A stretch of DNA of 64,000 bases from assembly GCA_947095535.1 (NCBI GenBank), contig OX352773.1:74294591-74358590 (forward strand). The letters are read 5' to 3'. Of the stretch, positions 11,480-23,650 are shown one piece after another. Position 1 is the stretch's first letter. Every line of letters begins with the position of its first letter. This stretch comes from Poecilobothrus nobilitatus. Taxonomy: Eukaryota > Arthropoda > Insecta > Diptera > Dolichopodidae. The position numbers were made by a program, and so were the translations under genes. The notes below the pieces were generated by a model. That model saw only the letters and a list, made by a program, of their open reading frames with translations. It did no database searches and was not told the origin of the DNA.

Positions 11480-14099
11480 GTTTTTTTTTTCTATTTTTTT
11501 TTGTTCTTGAATATATTTTTTTACAAGATTTTTTTTTAAATATAAAAATATCTCGTAATATAGCCAACCAATCGTTTTAAATTATCTTAAATAACACAAT
11601 TTTTAGAGAAAAAATAAATATTATTTTTAAAATATACTTTAAAATATACTAAAATCACTTGATAAAATTAACAATTAAAAATAAAATATACAAAAGTACA
11701 ATAAAAAAAAAAAAATACATTGTATTCATTTTAAAACTAATTTTATTTCATAAGTCCTTTACAAATAAAATACAAAAAAAAAAAAAAAGTTATTAATATA
11801 AGTAAATATAATTTTAATTACTTTGTAAAATCAATATCAATTAAATTCAATTAAAATTCTAATTAAAAAATAATTGTTTTTCATAAATGTGTATTTCTTT
11901 TTTTTTTTTTTGAGTAAATTTAAAAAAAAAAAATAAACCTAAATAAAGTAATAACAAATTTGAATTTCCCTTTTAATTTAATATTTGTTATTTATTTGTA
12001 GAATAATTGTAAAAACTTTACGCAAATTAGAAATCACTTTTGTATCATTATTAAATTATATGTATGAGTATATTTTTTTTTTTGGAAATCTTTTTAACTT
12101 TTTAGGAAAATAATAGGAAAACTGGAAAATAAATAGAAAAAAAGTATTCTCAATTACTTTTTTCGTGTAAAAGGAACGCAAATTCAAAGGCTGCTGTAGT
12201 TATTTAGGAAGTAGAAATGAATACGAACTCACCCTTCTAATACGAACTCAAACATCGCAAAATATTTTAGTATCTTATTAGATTTTTTAGTTTTATTTTT
12301 CATTAATTTGATAATAACATAGAATATAAATTCAAGTTACAGGAACATTAAAGTTTATTATTTTTCTATGAACAGCATTTTGATAACTTTAAACCAAAAA
12401 GGAAGGATTTAATTGATTACGTTTACGTTTTCGCATTTTAAATTATGTATCACAAAAAAAAAAAAAAAAATTGCTTTAGTACAGCATTAATAATAACAAA
12501 ATGAATATTACAACTAAAATATTTAATTGTTAAAATTTAATTTTTAAGTGTAGTTCAAAAAACTATTCACTACATGTTTCCTTTGAGAAATTAGTGATAA
12601 AACTAGAACAAAGGACACTAAAGTATAAATAACCAAAAATAGCTCTAAAACGAAATATCTATTATTTATACAAAAATATAAAATATAATATAACATATTA
12701 TTATTTCTGATTGTTCGAATTAAAAATAAGAAAAATTTTAGGTTTTTTTTTTGGAATTTATAAAAATTGTAAAATGAGTGATTTAAAAAAAAATATTCTA
12801 ATCTATTTATTTAAGTTCTATCGCAGCTATAATGAAACTAGTACTGAATGAACTTAAATAATTTAAAAATATTTTGCTGAATTTCTCTTAAATACCTAAA
12901 GTAAAACTCGAACGTATTCAATAAATCCAATCAAAATAAACTATTTTAAAGCCTTTTTAAATTGATATTAATTGAAAAATTATATTTTGCTATAAGATAA
13001 TATAGATAATATGATATAAGATATATGCATCTAGGAGCATATTACTTTACCACAAATGAACTGCCAACAATAAACTCTCCACATATCTTTAATTTTTTGG
13101 CTGACGAAAGAATTATAAGTAGAGAAAAAATTCGAAACAAGTAGAAATAGGAGAACATCATAGGATCACATCAAAAGGTATCATTGATACTTTTATTTTA
13201 ATCTTTTTCTTAAAAATATACAAAAGGAAAGTATATTAGAAATCCTAATTAATATAATTGCATGCATTTTTGATGTACCAAAATGCATAAACAATAATAT
13301 AATATCGCTGTAAAAAATCATAGTCCATTAAAATTCTTTGAAAATTTTAACAGATCAGATAACTTTTTTACATCCTTATATACTCTATATTTTATACATT
13401 ACATTACATTACTGTTTTAAAAATAAAAAATATAAGTATAATAATCCATGTAGGAACAGGATAATTTGTGAACTTTTGATTTTCATGAACCACGTACATT
13501 GTTTGTATGCAGTTAAATAAATGAGAGATATCACGTAACATTTTCATTTCCTTTGACTCTATAAGCAACTGAACCAATAAAATAAAATAATTTTTTTTAT
13601 TCAATCTGAAGATATTTTTTTTTTTTCAATAAAATCTTTAAATAGATTTAAAATAAAAAAGAAAATAAATGAGCCTTAAATTGTTGTTTAAATAGTAGTT
13701 ATTAATTTATATATTTTTTTTTTAAATAACTAAAATCCATTTTGACTATAATATACTTTCTTAGTACTTTGTGCAATAAGATCCATGTTTCAATAGCATT
13801 GTATCTAATGGAGTATTTTTAGAATTATTTGTAAAGTTATAATTATCCTTTTAGTGTACTTTTTTTTATAATGTTGCAGTTTTGCTCGTTTTTGGACTGA
13901 TACCGCTTTAGTCCCTATTCGAGCAACTTTTGAGTTAACATTAACTAACCTTAAAAAAAATTTACATATAGTATTTTGTGTTCTGCCATATTACAATATT
14001 TGTTTGATATTCTAATAAAACTGATGGTTTTGATGGTTTTTTGTTAGATTTAAGTTTTTTGAAGTGTTAACTTCAATTATTAATACGCTTAAATTTAAA
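11480..14099. other. AT-rich stretch, no gene recognised
   Basis: About 2.6 kb holds no supported gene. Long homopolymers are common (for example T or A runs near 11496, 11773, 11899, 12452). Possible short ORFs show no homology I recognise and have the local base composition. Confidence 0.4.
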
Positions 14100-14117
14100 A
14101 AAATAAAAAAAATATTT

Positions 14118-14215
14118 GACCATGAAAATAAATTTTATTTTCAAAAGAGAACTTTTTAAACAAAAAAAATCGGTCCATGAAAATAAATCTTATTTTCATA
14201 AGAGACTTTTTGGAT
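14118..14215. repeat. two-copy tandem with palindromic core
   Basis: CCATGAAAATAAAT.TTATTTTCA-AAGAGA.CTTTTT occurs twice, starting near 14119 and 14175. Each copy contains an inverted repeat of the form TGAAAATAAA...TTATTTTCA. A related TGAAAATAAATTT pair lies at about 48307-48345. Confidence 0.5.
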
Positions 14216-14544
14216 AGAGTTCTCAGTCCCACTGTTGGTTATTATAAATGATACAACTTTAATAAGAAAACCTTTTATGTAATTGAAAAAAAAAAAATTA
14301 GAACCCCCATTAAATTAAATTCTTAAATTAAAAAGTTTAAATATTATTCCATTTTTTTTTTTAAAGCTGTATTATATTCCTTGCACAATATATTTAGGTA
14401 TTTTATACTCCTGTATATATTAAAAATATAAAAACCAATTTCGTAATCATTACTCATTTCCAAAAATGTATCAAGACAATGAAATAGCACTTTTGTTGTA
14501 CATTATACCTTATAAAACTTTAATAAACGATGATATAAAAAATA

Positions 14545-15353
14545 AAAACGAGGAAGAGTACAGTAGAGTAGACTGTGTAAAATCTGGGATACCCGTATGA
14601 ACGTAATATACCGTGTTTCTATAAAACTTAACCATCTTTTAAAAACTTTTAGATATTTTAGTACCGACGTTAACTACAGCTATATATTTATGTAAATTGT
14701 GGAGTTGTATGACAGCTACTCGAATCCATTGCACAAGCACAACCAAATTTTACAGAAGTTGTTGTCATAAAACTTAATCATTATTTGTAAGATTTGAGGC
14801 GCCTAGCTTCATCAAGTTCCAAAAGGTGCAAGAAGCCTGTACCGACTGCTCTAGACCAACCAAATTTTACAAAAGTTGTTGGCATGTAACTCAACACCTC
14901 TTTACTAAATTTCAGATTCTAACTTCAGTAGACACTGAGTTATTTTCATTCACCTGTCGTACCATAACAACGAAATTTTACAGAAGTTGTTGTCATAAAA
15001 CTTGATCATCATTTGCAAAATTTCAGATACCTAGTTTGAATAGATACTGAGTTATTTCCATATAAAGAAAGAAATTGTATGGCAGTTACACGAACTCGGC
15101 GGCCGTAAATGCTGGATTTAAATAGAAAAACTAATAATTTTACAAAAGTATCGTAAAAAATATTTCAGCCTCCTAGCTCCTTTATTTTTTGAGTTATCGT
15201 GCGGACAGACGGACGTACATGGCTCTATCGACTCAGAATTCGATTCTGAGCTGATTCATACCTTTGACACTATATCTAGCTCGACTCCTTTAAGGTGTCA
15301 CAAACGTAATGGAAAATTTATTATACCCTTGAACATAGTTCATAAGGGTATAA
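14545..15353 (+). mobile_element. family D repeat, best copy, with tandem units
   Basis: This is about 800 bp of non-coding repeat. It opens with ACGAGGAAGAGTACAGTAGA. The middle carries three imperfect tandem units of roughly 115 bp beginning AACCAAATTTTACAGAAGTT near 14740, 14858 and 14972. After GAGTTATCGTGCGGACAGAC it has GGACGTACATGGCTCTATCG and CGACTCAGAATTCGATTCTG, and it closes with a perfect-looking hairpin at 15321-15353. A block order of GGACAGACGGACATGGCT then TCGACTC followed by a TATACCC...GGGTATA end is familiar to me from intergenic repeats of other flies. The mobilising class is not determined, and no ORF is present. Confidence 0.55.
15321..15353. repeat. terminal hairpin of family D
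   Basis: TTATACCCTTGAAC, a 3-nt spacer (ATA), then GTTCATAAGGGTATAA form a near-perfect inverted repeat. The A/T run after it marks the end of similarity between copies. Such a hairpin could be a terminal structure needed for mobility. Confidence 0.6.
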
Positions 15354-15784
15354 AAAATATAAAAAATTCAACAGAGTCTATAGTTATATCCAAAAGATAT
15401 AAATTAACATGATTATAATGATGTTAATGTGTCTCTTGAATGTAACAGGCTCTTTTGAATTATAATGATGTTAAAGAATCATGTCCATTTATTATTTAAA
15501 ATAATGTATCCAACTGCAAATAAAATCTAACGGTATTTTTATCGATTTTCAGATGATTTTATATTCATCTATTTTATGTTCATATGAACGCATAAAATAG
15601 AGTTTACTTTCAAAAAAAATATTTATCAAAAATGTTTAAGCGTATTACTTAGCAATAAATATATATATATATCATTGAAAAGGATATTTAACATAAAAGG
15701 ATTAGAACGGAATTGTATTGTATTACATTCTTTTCATACTAAACACAATATTGTAAAAAGAGAGGAACTTAAACAAACAAAAAA

Positions 15785-16225
15785 AAACAAGTCAATATTT
15801 AAAATCAAAAATTTTTAATAGCGCACATTTTCAAAAAGATAATATAACCCTAATTGATTACAGCTTTTTACACAAGAGACATTTTCTTCATTTGTTGTTG
15901 AAATGTTGAAACTTTAATTTTTATTAATTATTAAGAGTCTATTTTACAAGTGTCTGAGCAGATAAAGTGCGTGTACTAGTTGTTTTTCGATTCATTAAGC
16001 ATAACACTAAACAAACAGCAATAAAATGTGGCTACATAAAAAATATTATAATACCATATAAAATTTATTTGTCAATAAGGCCTTGTCATGGTTAATTGCT
16101 GCATCTAAAACCGTGTAGAATTTTTTTTGAGAGATAGTTGGACAAAGTGGAAGTTCCACTGTGGAACTAATAAACATTTTTTTTCCAGTTTTTTTTCGAA
16201 AATGTTCTAAAAATAGTAATTTATT
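15785..16225 (+). repeat. family E dispersed repeat, internally deleted
   Basis: It starts with CAAGTCAATATTTAAAATCA and AGCGCACATTTTCAAAAAGA, like the other family E copies, and ends with TTGGACAAAGTGGAAGTTCC and GGAACTAATAAACA. The latter parallels the GACGGACAAAGTGAAACTAA end of the longest copy at 27060-27690. The middle is shorter than in that copy. Non-coding. Confidence 0.5.
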
Positions 16226-16496
16226 TCATACAGATTAAAATTTAAAATAAACCATTCTAAAACAAAATTGAATATCATTGAATGAAAAAAAAATTTTGAT
16301 TTCACACCTAAAAATACTTAGGAAATTATCTAATAAAATATGGTCTACGTGTAAATCCAGTTTTGAATCCATACCACTAAATAAATTTTATAAATATATT
16401 CAAAGAACCGAATATATAAAGGATTTGCTTTATGCTACTCGAAAAAATAAAATAAAAAAAAAAATTTATTTTTTACTGGCATACTGAGAATTGAGA

Positions 16497-17018
16497 GTGG
16501 CGCTATGAACTAAAACCCAAGTCATAACTCCCTATAATACCAAAATGAACTATGTAATGAATGTATTTTAAAACTTGAAGCGCAATGTGAGGCTGAATCT
16601 CAAATTAACAATTTTTGCCCCATTGTCCCACTCCTGTTACAAGCACAATTAAAAAATAAATAATGTTTTGTACTAAAATTTTTGTTTTTAATAATTGATT
16701 TCCAAAACATTTGTGTTTTGGAATGAATAGATGCTTTTTAGAGATTAGTTAATTTTTTAGAAGTTAGTTCGTTATTTTTTGGAAATTAGTTCAGTTTTGG
16801 GATTTTATGATTAATTCTTATGAACTAAACTCTAAAACTTCGTTAAATAATTTTAAAAATTATTTCGTTTTTTTTTTGTGTTAGTTCATAATAATTATTG
16901 GGGTTATTAATTAGGTTGGGGTTACTTAGTTCATAATGAATTAAGATCCAAAAATATTGGGGATTAGTTAATTTTTGATCTGGGTATCAATGACTGCGGG
17001 AGTTAGTTCGTAGCACCC
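16497..17018. mobile_element. TIR element (MITE), 522 bp, GAACTAA-rich
   Basis: The left end reads GTGGCGCTATGAACTAAAAC and the right end, reversed, GGGTGCTACGAACTAACTCC; similarity extends through a GTCAT block to about 35 bp. TTGAGA lies directly outside both ends (16491-16496 and 17019-17024), a plausible target duplication. The interior is studded with TTAGTTC/TTAGTTA and GAACTAA words in both orientations. There is no ORF. The organisation resembles the hAT-like MITE at 6655-7022, though the 6-bp duplication is shorter than the usual 8. Confidence 0.6.
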
Positions 17019-17024
17019 TTGAGA

Positions 17025-18229
17025 CCAGGTAATGGATTAAAGTATCTTACAGTACCTACTTTCACTTATTAAATAAACTAAAAAAAAGTACTTTAAATTC
17101 AAGTGGTTATACTTAAAATTGTTGTAATTATTAACTAATTTTTACAACTTTAACTTTAAATGGTGATTGCAATAAAAATAAATAATCTCTTGCACAAGTC
17201 TACTAGGTAATTTGGTAATAAAAATGTAAATATACATTTCCATTTTTTTTTTGTTTTTTTCTTTTCCTTTTTATTCCTTTTATTATTTTTTTTTTTTTTT
17301 CAATGACAAAAATGTAAATCGAGATATTAAAATTATTTACATACGTAATATATGTATCTTTTAATGGTACTTAAGACTTAAGAGTATTATTTAATCGTTC
17401 AAAATTGAAATTAGCTGCTTAAAATAGAAAGAAAATAGAATATATTGTATCAGATAAAAAAACATACTTGAAAAATTTTGTAAATTATAAAAAAAAACGA
17501 ATAACTAAAAGAATATATGACACTAAAAGGAAAAAATTGTATATAATAAAATAAAAATTTGGATGAGCCTTAAATTACAATATATTGTTATTTTAAAATT
17601 AAGTATTGAAATTGAATCCATAGAACTGAATTTTTGTTTTTTGTCAATTTAAGAGTCTAAAAAATTCTTTGAAATTCAAATATACACCTAAAACTTAAAA
17701 CAAAATTAGAAAGGTTGTTCTATTTCATTGAATAGCATCGCTGACGCAATATCACCTGAGAAGTGGGCAAATACATATAGATATGTATTATTAAAAACAA
17801 ATATTGCAAAAATACATTTTATCAAAATTCAATATAAAAAATTCACAAAGTTTCACAAAAAAACGACTTAATAAATTTTCCATTTGACAAATAATCATTT
17901 AAAAAACTGGATATTTGACAAAAAATACATTTAAGAAAAAAAAAAAGGATTGCGATGTTTAAAAGCGTTTCAAACAAAACTACATTCTTTGTATCTATAA
18001 TTTTTATGAGAAAGGACTTTTGTTGAAATGTCCTTTTATGAGATAAGAATATTAATGGCGAAAATTTCCAATAGAACCGAAGTTATTTCAAAATTATATT
18101 AAATTTTTTCACCAAATCACTCGTACAGTAAACAAATCACTCGTACACAAATAAATGAATGGTTTTGCCGATTCATAATCTACCGGTATCTTAGCTCTTC
18201 ATATTGAAATGGTATCGCAGCCGTCAAGA
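17025..18229. other. AT-rich stretch, no gene recognised
   Basis: No gene is recognised. A 14-bp word AAATCACTCGTACA occurs twice, at 18114 and 18133. Confidence 0.4.
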
Positions 18230-18335
18230 ACAACAATTTCAACAACAACCACTCAAGAACAATTTTTCATTTGTTATGAACTTCTCTATCATCTCCATTC
18301 TTTGTAATCTTTGAGTTTCGGACACCCTTGTATAT
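18230..18335 (+). repeat. family F element end, copy 1
   Basis: It shares AAGAACAATTTTTC, then (about 65 bp on) ATTCTTTGTAATCTTTGAGT and a GGACACCCTTGTATA terminus, with 25010-25116 (AGAACAATTTTTC, TTCTTCGTGACCTTTGAGTT, GAACACCCTGGATATA). Read inward, the end is CAxGGTGTTC/CC, of mariner-like form. No matching opposite end is found. Confidence 0.4.
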
Positions 18336-19420
18336 AAGTTTTTTGTAAATATTATTTTGGAACAATAAATAAAATTATATTATTATCAAAAATACCAAAC
18401 TTTCAATAAATTACTAATAAACCTTCAATTATCCAATATAATAGTGAGTATATTTATATGCTGTATACTTTTTTGTTTTATAAATTTCGCAATATGCAAT
18501 ATTCAGTATCTATTTTATACCAAATTCAATATCCATTTTAAATAGAAAAGAAAATTTATGAAGTAATATTATACTGCACAAATTAATACCTTTTAATCTC
18601 TGACCCTACAAAATTTATTTATTTGCTTTTTTTTTTTAATTGTATTTATTTGTATAAACAAAATAATACTTATAGAATACCGACATTTGAAATAATACAC
18701 ATGATGCCAATACCACCCATTGAGATATACAAAATAACATTTTAAAATTAAAATATCTGTTCCAGAACAATATTTTGAAAACCAAAAAAAAAAAAATGTA
18801 TCTGCAATGAAATATACGTTCCGTAAATTTTTAAGGATAATTAAATTTTTTTTTTCTAGGATATTGTAACATATTTTTGCCAAAAACAAAATGGTAAATA
18901 CTAATTTTTCTATTGCCTAAGCATCTTTAATATTTTACAAAATATCGAAAAATTTTGTAATATATATTTTCAGTTAAAAAATAAAATTGAATAGTGCTTA
19001 GGTTATGATATGAGTTTATTCTGAGAATTATAATTTAATCCTTGTAAATTTCAATTTTATACAATCACATAATAATGTTAAAATATGAAAATTAACGAAA
19101 TAAATTTTTTAATTAAGTTTTTCATTTAATTTTTTTTTTTATTTTACAATCAAATTTATAAATTTTAGAAATTTTGATTATTATTTATACTTAGTAGATA
19201 AATAAATAGTATATGATTTTCATAAAATTAACGTCTCTAATATAGATACAAATATACAGATACAAATATCTATTAGATAGTTATTGAATTACTGAATTGA
19301 CATTTTAATTTCTCGCAATAAAATTATATTTTCAAAAAATTTTTCATAAACCATTGAACATTTTTTTATAAAAATTTAAAATAATCTCTTGCGGTAATGT
19401 ACATATTGTATACAGGGTGT
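18336..19420. other. AT-rich stretch, no gene recognised
   Basis: No supported gene. The minus-strand ORF at 18593-18889 is rich in Phe/Tyr/Ile/Lys as expected from composition alone and matches nothing I know. Confidence 0.4.
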
Positions 19421-19422
19421 CG

Positions 19423-20160
19423 GGCTCTTAATTATATTCCTTAAAATGGATGATTGTATACAAGGTATCGGATTGTATATACAAGGTATTGTATTCCTTA
19501 AAATGGATGATTAGCAGATATTGAGGCAAGCAAAAAATTGTAATGAAGGGAAGGCTCTATTTTCAATTTTATTTCTCTAAATAACTAATTTCTCTAATAA
19601 CTCTTTATTAGACTTTAACTGGTTTTTCACTTCAGTTTAGTTTTAACTTTATACAATAAGATTTTATTAAAATTTTGTTAAACACACAAACATTTTTTTT
19701 TTTAAAACCTTTTAACTTTTTGCTCTATATAATGTTTAAAACTTTTTGTATACATTATACATAAAATATAAAGCGAAAGAAAACGGATATCATTTTTGCT
19801 AAAAAAAAAAAAAAGAAACTGTTATGCTAATACCGTTATTTTTTTTCATAAAATGCCTCTAAATGGATATTTTGATATTAATTATTGATTTTAAACCATT
19901 ATAACTTCGGCCTAAAGTGGTAATACTAGGCTAATGTCTGTTATTACTGTGTGTCATAGAAAAATGGTTTAAAATAAGCCTGAAAATTATATACAATTTT
20001 TATGTCTATCTTATTTCTTTCCAATTTTAAATTTAAAATCTCATAATTTCTAAATGAGTGAAAATAAATTACTTACCCCCCTCGGTTTCATATAAATGTT
20101 TACTTGTCTCAACATCACCGATCATCCATTTAAAGTAAGATCATTTAGAATTGGTCATCT
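19423..20160. mobile_element. mariner-type non-autonomous TIR element
   Basis: The left end (CAGGGTGTCGGGCTCTTAAT) and the right end reversed (AGATGACCAATTCTAAATGA) become strongly alike 30-65 bp in: CTTAAAATGGATGATTAGCA versus CTTTAAATGGATGATCGGTG, then ATATTGAGGCAAG versus ATGTTGAGACAAG. TA flanks both sides (19421-19422, 20161-20162). A local duplication of the left TIR (second CTTAAAATGGATGATT about 60 bp on) is seen at 19439-19515. No transposase remains. Confidence 0.55.
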
Positions 20161-20854
20161 TACACATAAAATATATAATGTTATTAATATATACGTATTA
20201 TATTCACGATAAAAGGTACCTACATAATATAAACAAAATCGTGAAAAATGAAAATCAGGATAAATGATACATGTATCTATATAAAAAAGGTGAATATATA
20301 TTTATCAGAAATTTTAAAATTCATGTAAAAATAAAATTTAATAAATGAATGACCATGTAAATTAATTGCATAAGTGTATATTTTTTTTTAATTACATATA
20401 TACGTACACCTAGAGAACAAATTTGTTACTATAACTGAAAAGATTTGCGCAATAGTGATTTTTCTGTCACAGCAAAATTTTACTAATTTAGGTATATGTA
20501 TTATAAAGTTTTAAATCAAAATGATGAAAATTTATATTTTTAGAACATTTTGAATTTATGAGTAAAGGAAAAAAAAAATTTAATAAATAAATTTTTATGT
20601 TATTGTAATAAATATTAAAATGATGTTTTAAGTAATGAAAACTTACTACAGAAATATCCCTGTGAAGTATGGTCTTTGTTATTGTTTGATAATAAAAGGT
20701 ACAGTGATTAGGATAATTAAAGAAAATTTTGTACTTAATCAAAATAATGGCATAAAATTTTCACTTTAGAATAGTAAAAAAATTCAAATTAGACTTGGCA
20801 TTTATTATAATATTTTTTCAAAATTCAATAGGATAGTTTAATAAAACCTAAAAC
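20161..20854. other. AT-rich stretch, no gene recognised
   Basis: Nothing is recognised. The minus-strand ORF at 20488-20742 has no identifiable domain. Confidence 0.4.
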
Positions 20855-21000
20855 CCTTTTGGTCAGCCTCCGACATCCACTAATCTATGTCAAATATAGA
20901 AGTGGTGTTTAGTGGATTAAAGATTCACACGTTAATAAAGCGATGCTTATAACGCTCTTCTTTAGCATCTTTCAATAATTCCAACCTACCCATTAAAAAA
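20855..21000 (+). mobile_element. family C retroelement 3' tail, decayed
   Basis: GTGGTGTTTAGTGGATTAAA, a CACGTTAATAAAGCG segment, then TTAGCATCTTTCAATAATTC and CAACCTACCCATTAAAAAAC follow the order of the copy at 24120-24400. It ends in an A-rich tail. Confidence 0.4.
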
Positions 21001-21499
21001 CAAAAAATTACTTTCACAATAATATTTTTGATTTTTTTATATTATATACAACTTTTAATAAATAATAAATGAAATTTAATAAATTCCCCTAAAATTGAAA
21101 TTGAAAAAATTAAAGAAACCAATCTCTTATATTTAACGAATTTTGTATTAAAATTACAAAAAACCTAAAAACCATTAACAATATTAAATAGAAAATAATT
21201 TTTTGTTTTTTAATTATTTGAACAAAAGTTATTTACAACTTTTTAAAAATAAGATAAACAAAAAACTTTTATTATTTTTTATTTAAAAAAAAAAACTGTT
21301 CTGGAACAGTAATTTTCAATATTATTTCAAAATTTCATAATAATTTGATATTGCCAAAAAAAAAAAAAAAAAATGCCAGAATAACATATTGTTTATATTG
21401 CTTTAATAAATTGTTTTTTTTTTTGGTGGAAAGCATAAAAAAATGTCAGTAGTACAAACAGTACAAACAAAAAAGATTTAAAAGAAAAAATAAGGATGA

Positions 21500-22210
21500 A
21501 TGTAAATCTAAAATTGTTTAAAGGACGCACATTTTTCAGTAGTCCATAAATACTGTTTAGCATATTATGACTTGCAATAAAATTTGTATTTTTTTTTTTT
21601 AAATTTTAAATAAAAATACAAAATTTTTGAAGAATCAAGTGACACTTTCTACAATTTTAAACAAACCCGTATGTAATTAACCAAAAACGTTAAAACGTGT
21701 TAAATTATAATGTTAAAGGTTTCATTTTTGCGTTTTACTTTGAAAAAATGTTAACAGATATCTAAAGATACAGGTGCCTATTGCATAGTTGTTAAACTGT
21801 CAGAGCTACATATATATATACAAAAGTTTCTTCTGAGGTAACTGTGTTAATTTTGATAACGGTAAATTTCTACATAACAGTAAATTTAAATACTAAATTT
21901 CAAAAAATTATTGTATTTTGATATTAAATTAATAAAACTAGTTGTTTGCCGTTACCGTTGCCGTTGCCGCTGTTTAGATTGAAAAAACGTTAAGCAGAAC
22001 CTTACGTTATACACAATAATGAATGAGGAACTTCATAATGAATGGAGAACAATCTACAAAGTTGTTTTAGAACATTAACTTTTTTAAAAGCCATTTCTTC
22101 TAAGATTAAAACTTCTTTATTGTATCTTAAATCGTGTAGAAGATTTATAAAGAGACAGAGGGACGGACTATTAAACAAACTATTAAACAAATCTTTCAAA
22201 ATATTTTTAA
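21500..22210 (+). repeat. family E dispersed repeat
   Basis: It begins with GGACGCACATTTTTCAG and ATTATGACTTGCAATAAAAT and runs to AGAGACAGAGGGACGGAC near 22152-22169, which parallels the CAGACGGACGG...GACAGACGGAC block in the copy at 27060-27690. A short GCCGTTACC-type repeat occurs at 21948-21970. The small ORFs inside on both strands are not coding in my view. Confidence 0.5.
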
Positions 22211-23534
22211 AAAATGTGGCAAAAAAGAATTAGATTAAATTTTGTTCTTGAGTCATGCATGATTGCAGTAGTTCAAATTTTCTTTTTTAATATTAATATA
22301 TTTTTTTTTTTTTCCAAAAATTTTAGTTAATTAATAAGTCCCGTATCTCTAAAAATATCTTTACTATAATTGTTTGGTTTTATAAATTTAAACATATGTT
22401 TTTTAAATGATTTAATTGTACTATTTTTATTTTCTTAAAAGTTTTTTAATTACATTCATTTCTAAAAGCGCAAAAAAAAAAAATCCTAATCTCTCATGTC
22501 TTTTTTTTTTTTATTTTATTATTTTTTAGTACTGAAAAGTGATATTTTTTCTTAGCATTAGATTTATATAGTAGTTTGTCTTTTATCTATTCCATTAATC
22601 TTTTTTTTTTTTCCTTAATCATTTCAGTCATGATAATTTTTTTCGTATTAAAGAGGCTCTCAAAGTTTTATTTCTTCTTTAACTATATGAAATAAAATTT
22701 AAATTAAAAAGAAAATTTCGATTTATTTTTACCAAACTCCGTTTTAGACATATTTTTACAATAAAATAGTTACATAAATGCATTTATTTAAAGAACTTTT
22801 TATTTTAAATTATACTTATAATATTTTATTATATGTAATGTTGTCTATTATCAACTTAAAGTAACTTTAGTCATTTCCTTTGTTTAATTGTTCTAATAGA
22901 TATCGAAATTTTTCGAACAACATTTAATAACTTTAAACAAAATTTCAAAATTATAAATGAAAAATTATATTACTAACATATGAAAGGAAAGCCTAACCCC
23001 CAGACGCATTCAGATTAAATATTTAGCTATAATGTAACATGTTCTATTTATTAGTTTATAACAACAATTTAAAAATAAAACTAATATATTAATTTTTTTT
23101 TTTTTCTTTGCTAGATTAGGTTAGGTTAAGGTGACTGCCAAAAAGGCACACTTAGAGCGTATTTGATCCATACCACATAGATTTTTTTGCTAACTAAAAA
23201 CAAAATATCAATTCTAAGTTTTTTTGAAAAAATTGAAAATTACCTAATCTTAATTCTCATTTTTCGAAAAAAACAATTTTTTTTTTATTTTTTTATAAAT
23301 TGATTTTTTTTTTTTTTGTTTTTTATAAAGAAAACACGAAAAAAAAATCTCATATTCATCAATTTTTTTTTTTTTAGTTTAATTTTTTATCATATGATGA
23401 CATATTTTTTTGTAGGTTATAAACTTATAACTAATGAAAAAACAAGAAGTGAAACATATTGGAAAAAAGCAAAAAGTGTCAAAAAGACTTTGATGTGTAC
23501 TGAACAGCCAAAATACATATTAAGTGATAAAAAA
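22211..23534. other. AT-rich stretch with a TTAGGTTAGG-bearing relic
   Basis: No gene is recognised. At 23113-23190 a GC-richer patch, GATTAGGTTAGGTTAAGG followed by TGACTGCCAAAAAGGCACAC, contrasts with its surroundings and may be a repeat relic. T runs are common at 22300-22620. Confidence 0.35.
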
Positions 23535-23650
23535 AAACAAGGCAGTATTTAAAATTAAAGGTTTTGCAAGGCACACATTTTCCAAAAGACAATAAAAATA
23601 ATTTAAAATATTACGACTTATTTTTAAGCAGAAATCTCAGACGCAAAAGT
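23535..23650 (+). repeat. family E fragment (5' part)
   Basis: CAAGGCAGTATTTAAAATTA and GGCACACATTTTCCAAAAGA, then ACAATAAAAATAATTTAAAA and ATTACGACTT match the start of the other copies. The similarity fades after about 23640, so it is truncated or strongly diverged. Confidence 0.45.

Noticed and set aside
18593..18889. 98-codon minus-strand ORF rich in Phe/Tyr
   Set aside because: Length and composition are expected by chance at this A+T content, and no motif is seen.
22002..22233. Overlapping ORFs on both strands
   Set aside because: They lie inside a family E repeat with no similarity to proteins.
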